DNA from: Fidelibacterota bacterium 46_43
GTDB taxonomy: Bacteria > Fidelibacterota > Fidelibacteria > Fidelibacterales > Fidelibacteraceae
Direction: 5' to 3'
Length of the DNA stretch: 19,963 nt
NCBI GenBank assembly: GCA_001509335.1
Contig: LGGY01000165.1
Location: 1-19,963 of the forward strand
Shown: positions 1-8,526 of the stretch, in pieces
Numbering within the stretch: position 1 is the first letter of the stretch
Layout: each line of letters starts with the position of its first letter
The notes under the pieces: generated by a model
Told to the model about the DNA's origin: nothing
Database searches by the model: none
Seen by the model: only the letters and a program-made list of their open reading frames with translations
Made by a program: the position numbers and the translations under genes

Positions 1-2878
1 CTGTCAAACCAGTGGTATTGACCATAGGTGTGTAATCTGTATTTCCAACCCAGGTACCCACGACCAAATCGGGTGTGTACCCAACCGTCCAGTTGTCCCG
101 AAAATCATTCGTCGTACCGGTTTTCACTGCAGCTTGAAAGTCCAGGTTGATGACCGGGTTGGTGCCAAACATTGGGACCCTTGCGCTCTTGTCGGAAAGA
201 ATGGAAGATATCAGGTAGGCATGTTCTGCCCTCACGACCTGGTCGCCAGGTGGCGTCTCATATTCATAAACAATATTACCGGTGTGGTCAACGATCTTTG
301 TAATGGCAACACTGGGTATTTTGCGCCCCATGTTCGCTAAGGTTGCATAGGCGCCAGTTAATTCCTTCAAGCTTATTTCACCACCGCCCAATGTCAATGC
401 AAGCCCATAATCATTTCGGGTCAAACTGGTGACGCCCAGGCGCTGCGCAAATGATATCAAACCGTCCTCTGCGGGTGTGTTCGGGTCGTCATACACACCG
501 ACAAATTCCAGGGTTTTTACAGCGGGAATATTATATGAATTTGCAAGTGCAGAACGCAAAGATACCGGGCCGTGAAACTTTCCGTCGTAATTGACGGGTT
601 CATAGGGCGGGTTGGTATCAAAGGGATCGGTAGAAGGCGGAAATTCTGTGGGGACATCCCAAATCAAAGTGGCTGGCGTCCACCCCTTTTCAAATGCCGC
701 CACATATGTCAGCGGCTTAATCGCAGAGCCAGGCTGCCGGGTTTGGGACAAAGCCATGTTTACCTGACCGTCGATCTCGTCGTCATTGAAATTAGCAGAA
801 CCTACCATTGCCAGAATCTCACCAGTTTTTGGGTCCATTGCCATCAACGCACCGTTCGAAGCATTATTTTCCTCAAGTTCAGCAAGCTGACTCCGCACAA
901 TGCTCTCAGCCTTGCTTTGAAGATCAGGATCCAAAGTTGTATAAACCGTAAATCCGCTTCTGTATATAGTCTGGGAATCAAACTGCGCTTCTAACAAAGA
1001 TTTGATATACACAACCCAATGTGGATAACGCATAAAAAAGTTTTGGTCGGGAAATACATAATTGGATAAGTCAATCCCTGCCTGTGTTGCTTCGGCATAG
1101 GTTACACAAACAGGGGGTCTGCCCGTCCCCACATCAATGCAACCTCTTTCAGAACTCAGCTCATACATTAACACCAGCACAGACCGCTGCCGATAGAGGG
1201 TTGCCTCTCTATTAGTATAAATATCATAAATAGAGGGACCCTGGGGCAATCCAGCCAGGAAAGATGCCTGCCATAAATTCAATTCTTCAGCAGAAGCGTT
1301 GAAATAGGTCTCAGATGCAGCCTGTACCCCATATGCCATATTGCCATAAAAATTTTCGTTCAGGTACAGTTCCAAAATTTCTTCTTTTGAATACTGCCGA
1401 GTGATCTCATAAGCCAGAACAATTTCCCGTGCTTTTCGTTCGTAACTTTGTTCGTATCTTTCCGCAGGGTCAAGCAGCAAAGCACGAGCCAGCTGCTGTG
1501 TGATGGTCGAGGCACCAGACTGTATCTCTCCAGCAGTGTAGTTTTGAATGAGTGCCCGTGTCATCGCGAACAAATCAAACCCGGGATTGGTAAAGAAGTC
1601 TTTATCTTCTGTAGCGATCGTGGCAGCAATTAATTCTGCTGAAATGTCTTCCAGGGGAACATAGGTGCGCCGCCCAGCGTTGGGATCGATAATTTCATAT
1701 AATAAATGACCATCCCGATCAAGAATCCGGGTCGTCTCAAATTGGGCAGCATTTTCCCGCAGTTCATTGACATCCGGTAAGGATGAAGATATCCGGAAAT
1801 ATTGATAAATACCAATAGAGCCCAGCACCAGGGCTGCCAATATGATTAAGAACACAAAAAGGAGAAAAGCTTTGAGTAAACGACCGCCAAATTTTTTCCT
1901 GGTTTTTGGCTTCTTGGGACGCTTTGGTTTTGACCCGCGTTGACTTTTTTGGGAAGTCGTTTTCGTGGGAGTCTTACTGGCTTCTTGCCGATCCCTGGGC
2001 TCTCGCCTTGCTGCCTGGTAAGCAGCAGGCATGACCCGTGTGGCTTGTTTATCAATCTCGCTGACGACCCTTGGTAAATTCGGATTTTCTGGCGTCCAGC
2101 CAAAAGGGACATTGGGAGGTGGAATAGTAGGGATATCATCGCTGGCAAGCTGCGATCCCTTGACAGGTGTCACATCTTCATCAGGCACAGCTTTGCCCAC
2201 GGCTTCTGTTTGCTCAGATGTTTGGGCTGGCATTACACGCGTTTCAGCGAGTGACGCAGCCTGATTGACGTCCTTATAAACATCTGGTTCCTCATCATTT
2301 TCTTTGCTAATCAGCACAGGCTGAGTATCTTCATCTTCCGTAATTGGTTCTATCGGCGTAAAGGGGACATCTCCCCACCAATCTCCTGAATATTCATCCG
2401 GTTTGGGGTGTCCATCCTCAGGAACACCATTTTCATCTGCCGCCATTAAAAACGCATCATCCTCCAACCTTGCGCTGTCAATGTCCTCTACATCGGCAAA
2501 ATTATTATCGCTCGCATCAGCCAGATCATTGGATTGCTCATTTTCTTCGTCAGAAGAAACATTGTTTTCATCCAGGATGTTTGCTTTACTCGCTTCATCG
2601 GTTGAATGATCCTGGTTCTCGCTGGTCTCTGCTGCGTCCTCCAGGGGTTCAATTTCAACGCTTTCATCACCCAGCGGGGAATCAATAGGCGCGCCATTTC
2701 CATCCACGACATCCTCAGTACCTTCATCTGGATTCATCGATATTTCGTCAGATGTCACTCTTATTTCGTTCGTATCTTCATCATTTAAAGAAAGCTCAGC
2801 ATCAACGGGGGTCTCACTAACGGGATGCTCCCCATTTTGCAATGGCTCTTGGTTTTCAAAGTCATTATTTTCAGTCAT
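1..2878 (-). CDS. Class A penicillin-binding protein (PBP1A-like), 3' end cut by the window edge
   Basis: This bifunctional enzyme polymerises lipid II (GT51 transglycosylase) and cross-links peptides (transpeptidase) on the outer face of the membrane. The frame is open from the ATG at 2878 to the left edge, so 959 residues are visible and the C-terminus is missing. Residues 1 to about 335 form a low-complexity, strongly acidic cytoplasmic tail that ends in a Lys/Arg-rich patch (about 300-335). One membrane anchor follows at about 337-359. The GT51 domain carries TEDKDFFTNPG with catalytic Glu424; the usual His of this motif is Asn. The transpeptidase domain has nucleophile Ser718 (SAIK), SYN at 781-783 and KTGT at 919-922. 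There is no Shine-Dalgarno sequence; an extended -10 element lies 6 bp upstream of the ATG. It is divergent from the gene at 3016. The family assignment is firm; the function of the long tail is unknown. Confidence 0.95.
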   Translation of the reverse strand, partial: MTENNDFENQEPLQNGEHPVSETPVDAELSLNDEDTNEIRVTSDEISMNPDEGTEDVVDGNGAPIDSPLGDESVEIEPLEDAAETSENQDHSTDEASKANILDENNVSSDEENEQSNDLADASDNNFADVEDIDSARLEDDAFLMAADENGVPEDGHPKPDEYSGDWWGDVPFTPIEPITEDEDTQPVLISKENDEEPDVYKDVNQAASLAETRVMPAQTSEQTEAVGKAVPDEDVTPVKGSQLASDDIPTIPPPNVPFGWTPENPNLPRVVSEIDKQATRVMPAAYQAARREPRDRQEASKTPTKTTSQKSQRGSKPKRPKKPKTRKKFGGRLLKAFLLFVFLIILAALVLGSIGIYQYFRISSSLPDVNELRENAAQFETTRILDRDGHLLYEIIDPNAGRRTYVPLEDISAELIAATIATEDKDFFTNPGFDLFAMTRALIQNYTAGEIQSGASTITQQLARALLLDPAERYEQSYERKAREIVLAYEITRQYSKEEILELYLNENFYGNMAYGVQAASETYFNASAEELNLWQASFLAGLPQGPSIYDIYTNREATLYRQRSVLVLMYELSSERGCIDVGTGRPPVCVTYAEATQAGIDLSNYVFPDQNFFMRYPHWVVYIKSLLEAQFDSQTIYRSGFTVYTTLDPDLQSKAESIVRSQLAELEENNASNGALMAMDPKTGEILAMVGSANFNDDEIDGQVNMALSQTRQPGSAIKPLTYVAAFEKGWTPATLIWDVPTEFPPSTDPFDTNPPYEPVNYDGKFHGPVSLRSALANSYNIPAVKTLEFVGVYDDPNTPAEDGLISFAQRLGVTSLTRNDYGLALTLGGGEISLKELTGAYATLANMGRKIPSVAITKIVDHTGNIVYEYETPPGDQVVRAEHAYLISSILSDKSARVPMFGTNPVINLDFQAAVKTGTTNDFRDNWTVGYTPDLVVGTWVGNTDYTPMVNTTGLT

Positions 2879-2884
2879 GGCATA

Positions 2885-2893
2885 ATTCTAGCA
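2885..2893 (-). promoter_or_regulatory. Extended -10 promoter element of the PBP gene, leaderless geometry
   Basis: Read on the minus strand the bases are TGCTAGAAT, which fits the extended -10 consensus TGnTATAAT. The -10 hexamer ends 6 bp before the ATG at 2878, so transcription would start at or very near the A of the start codon. No Shine-Dalgarno sequence and no convincing -35 element are visible. Inferred from spacing only. Confidence 0.5.
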
Positions 2894-3000
2894 TAATTCT
2901 TTAGATATTAATAGACGTAAGCCAATACGATAAAGTTCCCTGATATTATCCACTTATAATGACACAATCCAAATCAGAACCGATTAAAAAGATCAATTAT

Positions 3001-3009
3001 TGGTAAAAT
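3001..3009 (+). promoter_or_regulatory. Extended -10 promoter element of the glycosidase-like gene, leaderless geometry
   Basis: TGGTAAAAT fits an extended -10 element. It ends 6 bp before the ATG at 3016, the same spacing as the divergent PBP gene. An alternative -10, a perfect TATAAT at 2955-2960, would give a leader of about 50 nt but has no good -35. There is no recognisable Shine-Dalgarno sequence before the ATG. Confidence 0.45.
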
Positions 3010-3015
3010 GGGATT

Positions 3016-5394
3016 ATGCAGCCCCTTTCCTTGGATCGAACCAAACCGAATGCGTTTATACTAGTCTCCGAAGGCAAATTTTCAGATTGCCTTCCAAACG
3101 CAGACCATGTTTGGGCTTTAAATTTGGATACAAGGGACCCGCAACCTTTTTCCTTAAGCACTACTTATGGCTTACGGGCAAAATCAATGCATGTGTTTCC
3201 AGAGTTCATTTATAAAAACCGGCGTATTTCAATGCCCGATGATTTTATCAAACCACCAAGGGTCACCTGCTATACCCCATCGTCGGTACAGATAGAGGCG
3301 AGTTACGGCAACGACTTTGAATTTACATTCACATGTTATTTGCCTGAACCCGATGTGTTAACCGGCGGCATCCAAATCAAGAATCTTGATGAAAAGCCGA
3401 TTGAAATCACTGCCCAGCTGGCAGCCAAGTTGGTGCCCATGGGCAAAGGTCAACCTTTACATCCTGAAAAATCAGGCCCGAATCACTTCCTGGCAGGAAA
3501 AACCGATGGCTTAGAACCCGTATTATTTATGACGGGTGGTCCAACCGCAATCAATAATCCTTTCCCTGCCCTGACCATCCAGCTCACTATTCAAGCGCAT
3601 CAATCCCAAGAAATTTTCTGGGTGCTGGTCAGCAAGGAATCAAAAACCAGCAGCTTTGAAAAAGCCAGGACTGTGATCACAAACAGCTGGCAGGAAGGCT
3701 ACTTACCAAATGTAAAGCATTCTGAGCGTCAAAACACACAAATTAAAACCGGGAATCCAGATTGGGATGCAGCATTTCTACTTGCCCAGATCCATGCCAG
3801 AACCCATTTTGTTAAGTGCGTTGGCGCTGAAAATCCGTTCCAATTTATTAAAACCCGGCTGCCTGATCAATCAAATGTCAACCAGGACAATCCATCTGTA
3901 ACAAAGGTCCTTTCGAATCTTGAGCTTCACCATCTTTGCCAGGTCATGATGCCTGCCAGTCTTGATTTGTTTGCCGATCTACTGGAAAAGCATATTATTA
4001 ATCAATTGGAAAACGAGAATCCGAAACCAGAAGAAAACATTTTCTCTGGAAGTAGAAAAACGAATGGATGTCCATTGCTGGCAACAACGGTCCTCGAAGT
4101 TTATGAGGTCACACAAAACCATGCATATTTAGCGGATCTTTTCCCCTACCTGACACAATTATTTCGTTCCTGGGTCAGTGACCAGGCTACAGGAGATGAA
4201 AAGGCGCATATTGTCTGGGAGACAGGATCTCAACTGCAAATAGACACAGGCTTGTTCACATACGACTTTTGGGAATCTTTCTGTAAAGGATTGGACATTT
4301 CTAAATCTGAAAGTCCAGCGCTGTATGCCATGCTGTATAAAGAGGCGAAAGCACTTTATAAGATTTCGAAAATCCTTGGCGAACGGTCTCAAATGCGAAC
4401 CTTCAGTCGTTGGCAGAAAGAACTGTTCAAGCGTTTGGAGAATTGCTGGCATGAAGAAGAAGGGACTTACAGCTACCAGGATATACATACGCACCTGAGC
4501 CCCGAACGAGAATTATATTTTCCAAGCCCAGTTAAAAGCCGCGTTGAAATAAAAAAGCGCTTTACAAAGCCCCAACGCCTGCAGTGCCACATAAGCACTT
4601 CGGATGAACACACTCGTGTTTGCAACGTAAAAATCACCGGGCTTTCCATTAAGGGTGAGTCCGTAGAAGAGGTTTTTAAATCTCCAGATATCCTTTGGGT
4701 TATGGGACGGGCGCATCTTACAACTGATAATGTCTTTCGCGAGATAAGCACCATATCCTTCGATGGACTCAAACCTGGCGATAGTTTCATTTTGGAAACA
4801 GCAGATTTCACACAAAAGGATATCTCCTGTTTGCTGCCCCTTTGGGCAGAGGCAGGATCAGAAACACACCGCCAAACCCTGGCTTCCAGCTGGCTCGATT
4901 CCCACAAGGATGCATTTTTCCGCGGCATCCCGGAAACATGGCCGGGCAAGGGTGGATTACCAAAGAACCTCCCCATTATGATCAATGTGTTGTGGAACAC
5001 GCTGATCATTGAAGGCTTTATCAAACATGGGAAAAGTGATGCAGCTGCCAGCATTTTCACGAACCTGATGGAGACAATCCTGAACGGATTGGGAAATTAT
5101 CAAGGTTTCTATCCCCTTTTTGATCAAAAAAACGGACACCCTACCGGCCAGCAAAATGCGATCACCGGTTTAATCCCTTTGCAATTGTTCTTAAGAATTG
5201 CTGGAATAAAGATATTCTCACCCAATAAACTCGCTGTATGGGGAAATAACCCATTTCCCTGGCCAATTGAAATACACTGGCAAGGACTTTCCTTCATAAA
5301 AGATCAAATCCACACATCCATCATTTTCCCGAATGGCACCACAGCATATCATGACTCTGGGAAACCGGTTATGATAAGTTCTGAAATGGATTAA
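3016..5394 (+). CDS. Six-hairpin (alpha/alpha barrel) glycosidase-like protein with a probable inserted beta domain
   Basis: A 792-residue protein with no signal peptide, so probably cytoplasmic. The layout suggests an N-terminal beta-sandwich (about 1-225), an alpha-helical barrel (about 245-495 and 600-735) and a short C-terminal beta segment (about 737-790). WETGSQLQIDTGLF (401-414) followed by SESPALYAMLYKEAKAL (431-447) resembles the core of GH63/GH37-like and glycogen-debranching-like six-hairpin enzymes. So does the C-terminal stretch that runs from GFYPLFDQKNG (697-707) to TGLIPLQLF (717-725). The stretch 505-600 is rich in predicted strands and interrupts the helices. The Glu expected in a F-x-E-x-Y-D motif near 698-703 is not there, so catalysis is uncertain. 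An in-frame stop at 3004-3006 rules out an upstream start. The next gene starts 8 nt after the stop. Substrate unknown; the fold call is from motif resemblance only. Confidence 0.6.
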   Translation: MQPLSLDRTKPNAFILVSEGKFSDCLPNADHVWALNLDTRDPQPFSLSTTYGLRAKSMHVFPEFIYKNRRISMPDDFIKPPRVTCYTPSSVQIEASYGNDFEFTFTCYLPEPDVLTGGIQIKNLDEKPIEITAQLAAKLVPMGKGQPLHPEKSGPNHFLAGKTDGLEPVLFMTGGPTAINNPFPALTIQLTIQAHQSQEIFWVLVSKESKTSSFEKARTVITNSWQEGYLPNVKHSERQNTQIKTGNPDWDAAFLLAQIHARTHFVKCVGAENPFQFIKTRLPDQSNVNQDNPSVTKVLSNLELHHLCQVMMPASLDLFADLLEKHIINQLENENPKPEENIFSGSRKTNGCPLLATTVLEVYEVTQNHAYLADLFPYLTQLFRSWVSDQATGDEKAHIVWETGSQLQIDTGLFTYDFWESFCKGLDISKSESPALYAMLYKEAKALYKISKILGERSQMRTFSRWQKELFKRLENCWHEEEGTYSYQDIHTHLSPERELYFPSPVKSRVEIKKRFTKPQRLQCHISTSDEHTRVCNVKITGLSIKGESVEEVFKSPDILWVMGRAHLTTDNVFREISTISFDGLKPGDSFILETADFTQKDISCLLPLWAEAGSETHRQTLASSWLDSHKDAFFRGIPETWPGKGGLPKNLPIMINVLWNTLIIEGFIKHGKSDAAASIFTNLMETILNGLGNYQGFYPLFDQKNGHPTGQQNAITGLIPLQLFLRIAGIKIFSPNKLAVWGNNPFPWPIEIHWQGLSFIKDQIHTSIIFPNGTTAYHDSGKPVMISSEMD

Positions 5395-5402
5395 GACAGA
5401 TC

Positions 5403-7550
5403 ATGTTTCACAAAAAGCATCCCAGTCCCTCTCTTTTAATACTTCTTGTCATTCTTATCTCAGCCTGTCAACCAACTCAGACGCCGGTACCCATGCTCAC
5501 AGGACAAGCACCTTCATCCACCCTACCAATCAGACCCACACAAACCAGCACGCCAAGCCCGCAGCCAACAAGTACGCCACCCCCCATTACAGAGGCAGTA
5601 AAGGAAGACATCAGATCCGTTGGGACGCCGCTGCCATCCAATCTTTCAATGATTACTACTGAAAACATAAAACAAATCCGGTATCTTGCAAGTTGGGGTA
5701 CTGGCAGCCCAAACATCATCCACCTTTCAGGCAGCGGGCAGATTTTGGCGGTGGGAACAAGAAACGGTGCACATTTCTACGACAGCCTGGGTCTATACGA
5801 AATAGCATTCAGAGAAACCCCATTTTCTGTTATGGCTTTTGCCTTTTCCACGGATTTTAAATTCGTCGCAGTTGGCCAATTGGGCGGTGTGATCAATATT
5901 TACGATCGTTTTGGTTTTACACCAATATTGCAACTCGATCTCCCCATCCAGAACTTACCTGAGGTTTATGATTTTGACCTGTTTTTCTCACCTGAAAATG
6001 AGAAGCTCATCAGCATTATTCGTACTGATGAAAAAATATTTATCAACCACTGGCGAACCAGTGACTGGCAGCCTGTTGATGCTTATAACATTAATAACGG
6101 GTATGCCTCTTACATCAACCCGGATGTTGGGATTATTGGTGTGGTGAAACAGGGTGAACTGCTGCTGCAATCCATGCTCTTTCCAGAGGACATCAAAATC
6201 ATCCCAATTCCTGAATCATTATCAAAAGATTACTGGTTAGAGCTGGTTGCAAACATAGGGGAAATATCCGCCTGCGGGAATGGCGAGGATTTATTGATCA
6301 ACAATGGGTCAAGCTTTCTCCGATGGAACATCCGCTCCGAAAAAATTAGCTACGAACTGGATGAATATCCGGATGCACTACCTGGTCCCTGCCAGAAGCT
6401 TGCTGAGACCTGTCTTAATCAAAATGGAAAACCTTCATGGGTATGTGAGGAAGACACGATCCCAACAATTGAAATCACTGCGCTCACGCCAGATGGTCTT
6501 ATGGTGCTGATTTCACGAAATGACAACATTGTTGAATTTCGACGTGCTTACGACGGCCTGATCGCATGGGAAATTGAGACCAAATACACACAGGTTCGGT
6601 TTTCGCCGGGCAGTGAATTCTTCTTTGGCTTGCGTGAGGATGGGCTCATTGAAAAGGTGAGCACGGAAAATGGTTCCCTTTTGGGTGTTGTTGACCAGCA
6701 TCCCGGTCGTATGTATGACATCGCTTTTTCACCAAGCGGGAACGACATCGCCGGGGGCATCAATACCGGCTGGGTTCAAATTTACGACACGGTAGACGGT
6801 CAGACTGTTGGTGTTTTAGCAGGGACCGCGTCCGCTTTAGCATATTCGCCTGACGGCAGCTTCTTAGCAGCGGGATTAGTGGATGGTCGCCTTCGCATCT
6901 TTGAACTGGGGATAGGGCAGTTCTTTGATCTCCCCGGTCACCAGGGGTCAATCTCAGACCTGGCTTTCTCTCCGGATGGAGAAATTTTGCTGGCAGGAAG
7001 TGATGATTGCACCATCAGTTTATGGGATATCATGAATCAGTCTCAAATAAAATCGATCCTCCCTGGTAAGGAAAGCCCGTTCATGATCAAAGGGGTGGCA
7101 TTTTCACCGGTTAAAGAGGATCAATACCTGGTGGGAAACTTTGAAAGCCTTATTCTTGTATCTCAAGAAGCAGAAATATCCCTTCTGCCCCCCATCCTGA
7201 CAAGCGACATGGCCCTTTCAGAAAATGGTCAAACCCTGGCGGTTACAGGTAAATCCACTTATCTGCTCAGAGAAATCGATGAAAACGCCTTTTCTTCATC
7301 TATAAAACTATCGACGCAGGGAAAAGTCCTCGCCCTGAACAAGGATGGTTCTTTGCTAATTATTGGGACGAGTGATGCCCTCGAGTTCTGGTCCGTGGAA
7401 ACAGGGACAAAACTGCAAGAACTTCCTTTAAAAGAAGGTACTTATCCAGCCAATCACCCTATTAGCCTGGAAATGTCACCGGATAATACCCTGCTTGCTG
7501 TCGGTTTTCAGAATGGTATGATCGATATTTTTGGGATACCCGGGAATTAA
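5403..7550 (+). CDS. WD40-type beta-propeller lipoprotein
   Basis: A 715-residue secreted lipoprotein. A basic N-terminus and hydrophobic stretch end in the lipobox LISAC, with Cys22 as the lipidation site. Residues 23-65 are a Pro/Thr/Ser-rich linker. From about residue 88 to the end there are repeated WD40-like blades, for example IAFSPSGNDIAGG, LAYSPDGSFLAAG and LAFSPDGEILLAG followed by ISLWD. The length fits one large or two seven-bladed propellers. Such propellers bind proteins or ligands and usually have no enzymatic activity. The gene lies 8 nt downstream of the glycosidase-like gene, has no clear Shine-Dalgarno of its own, and is probably co-transcribed and translationally coupled. 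The lipoprotein and propeller calls are firm; the partner is unknown. Confidence 0.88.
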   Translation: MFHKKHPSPSLLILLVILISACQPTQTPVPMLTGQAPSSTLPIRPTQTSTPSPQPTSTPPPITEAVKEDIRSVGTPLPSNLSMITTENIKQIRYLASWGTGSPNIIHLSGSGQILAVGTRNGAHFYDSLGLYEIAFRETPFSVMAFAFSTDFKFVAVGQLGGVINIYDRFGFTPILQLDLPIQNLPEVYDFDLFFSPENEKLISIIRTDEKIFINHWRTSDWQPVDAYNINNGYASYINPDVGIIGVVKQGELLLQSMLFPEDIKIIPIPESLSKDYWLELVANIGEISACGNGEDLLINNGSSFLRWNIRSEKISYELDEYPDALPGPCQKLAETCLNQNGKPSWVCEEDTIPTIEITALTPDGLMVLISRNDNIVEFRRAYDGLIAWEIETKYTQVRFSPGSEFFFGLREDGLIEKVSTENGSLLGVVDQHPGRMYDIAFSPSGNDIAGGINTGWVQIYDTVDGQTVGVLAGTASALAYSPDGSFLAAGLVDGRLRIFELGIGQFFDLPGHQGSISDLAFSPDGEILLAGSDDCTISLWDIMNQSQIKSILPGKESPFMIKGVAFSPVKEDQYLVGNFESLILVSQEAEISLLPPILTSDMALSENGQTLAVTGKSTYLLREIDENAFSSSIKLSTQGKVLALNKDGSLLIIGTSDALEFWSVETGTKLQELPLKEGTYPANHPISLEMSPDNTLLAVGFQNGMIDIFGIPGN

Positions 7551-7562
7551 ACCTTTCAGCTT

Positions 7563-7590
7563 TTGTTTCTGAACATTTATCCCATATAAT
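7563..7590 (+). promoter_or_regulatory. Candidate promoter of the osmC unit
   Basis: A perfect TATAAT lies at 7585-7590, with a weak -35 (TTGTTT, 7563-7568) 16 bp upstream. It sits 35 bp before the osmC start and after the stop of the WD40 lipoprotein gene, so it would separate the two units. The -35 matches the consensus poorly. Confidence 0.4.
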
Positions 7591-7624
7591 TAAAACGATC
7601 CAAAACAAATGAAAGGATAAAACT

Positions 7625-8041
7625 ATGTCAGAAAGAGTTGTTGTTTACCAGGATAAAAGTTTTCGGACCAATTTTCGAGCAGCCGACCCCCACGAAGAAG
7701 ACTCGGATGTGGTGGAAAATGTGATGCACCTGCATAATCTGACCCCCTACGGCATGCTTCTCGCAAGCCTTGCCGCCTGTACTGCCATCGTGGTCAACTC
7801 CTATGCTCAAAACCACGGGATTCCCCTCAAGGGTGTTAATGTTGACGCCAGTTATGACCGTGTTTTTGCTGAAGATTGCGATGATTGCGATGAAAACAAT
7901 GTTTATGAAGAAATAATCAAAGAAAAATTAGATTTTGAAGGTGATTTGGATTCAAAACAACTCGCTCGACTGCACCAGGTCGCTAAAGCATGTTCCATTC
8001 GAAAGCTGCTTGAAAACGGCATCCGGGTGCAAAGCGATTAA
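7625..8041 (+). CDS. OsmC/Ohr family peroxiredoxin-like protein
   Basis: A 138-residue protein of the OsmC family, cytoplasmic thiol-dependent enzymes that in characterised members reduce organic hydroperoxides. The two family cysteines are present: Cys52 in SLAACTA and Cys123 in AKACSIRK. The context around them (TPYGMLLASLAACTA and the C-terminal ENGIRV) is typical. A further CDDC pair (Cys85, Cys88) follows SYDRVFAED; an acidic Cys-containing segment here is a feature I associate with a common OsmC subgroup rather than a new insertion. A good Shine-Dalgarno (AAAGGA, 7612-7617) supports the ATG. The gene is 17 nt upstream of the damaged nicotinate phosphoribosyltransferase, likely one operon. 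The exact substrate cannot be read from the sequence. Confidence 0.92.
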   Translation: MSERVVVYQDKSFRTNFRAADPHEEDSDVVENVMHLHNLTPYGMLLASLAACTAIVVNSYAQNHGIPLKGVNVDASYDRVFAEDCDDCDENNVYEEIIKEKLDFEGDLDSKQLARLHQVAKACSIRKLLENGIRVQSD

Positions 8042-8058
8042 CAACGAAAAGAGGCTAA

Positions 8059-8526
8059 ATGAAAAACAAAGAACTATTATCTGCCAGGGGCATTTTACTT
8101 ACCGATCAATACCAGCTTACCATGGCCCAGCTTTATTTTCGCATGGGCCTGCACGAAACCCCGGCTCAATTTGACCATTTCTTTCGCAGTACCCCGGACT
8201 ACGGTGTGCACAAAGCAGGCTTTGCCGTCAACGCTGGCCTTGCGCCACTTGTGGACTGGTTGGATGAAGCGGTTTTTGGTGAAGATGAGATCAATTACCT
8301 GCGTTCACAAAGAAGTTCAACCGGTGATCAGCTCTTCAAAGAAGATTTTTTGTCCTGGCTGAAAAATGATTTTAGTTCAAAAGCCATATCCCTGTATGCT
8401 ATGCCCGAAGGGCGCGTGGTCCATCCCAACGTCCCCATTCATGTGGTTGAAGGGCCGCTGGCTGTCGGTTTGGACTTCGCCGTGCGCAGGGTTTGGGCGC
8501 TATCCAGGGGACGCGCGCTGCATTGA
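8059..8526 (+). pseudogene. pncB: Nicotinate phosphoribosyltransferase, N-terminal fragment (frameshifted)
   Basis: The family makes nicotinate mononucleotide from nicotinate, PRPP and ATP in the NAD salvage pathway. This frame gives a normal N-terminus, with LLTDQYQLTMAQLYF (13-27), FDHFFRSTP, and then MPEGRVVHPNVPIHVVEGPLA. After EGPLA, homologues have about 35 residues including a conserved N-[YF]-Q-T and T-K-A-A-R segment. Here EGPLA runs directly into VGLDF, which belongs to the LDFGxRRAQG motif further on. From about 8478 the frame is wrong (RRVWALSRGRALH) and it ends at a TGA at 8524-8526. A Shine-Dalgarno (AAAGAGG, 8048-8054) precedes the ATG. The gene is therefore damaged twice, or the assembly is wrong here. 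Confidence 0.85.

Noticed and set aside
572..994. Plus-strand open frame of 140 codons inside the PBP gene
   Set aside because: The minus frame there encodes the conserved transpeptidase domain with its SAIK, SYN and flanking motifs.
2156..2170. A TTGACA string at about 2159-2165 as a promoter
   Set aside because: It lies inside the PBP coding sequence on the opposite strand, with no fitting -10 and no gene behind it.
3000..3215. Alternative open frame starting 16 bp before the glycosidase-like gene
   Set aside because: It is short and overlaps the real gene in another frame; the 792-residue frame is continuous and carries the recognisable domain features.
4473..5060. Antisense open frame of 195 codons inside the glycosidase-like gene
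   Set aside because: It lies entirely opposite a well-supported gene, shows no recognisable motif, and has no ribosome binding site; it is a mirror of the codon use of the real gene.
8470..8500. Programmed ribosomal frameshifting in pncB
   Set aside because: There is no slippery heptamer at the junction, the family does not use it, and the simultaneous loss of about 35 conserved residues points to damage or misassembly.
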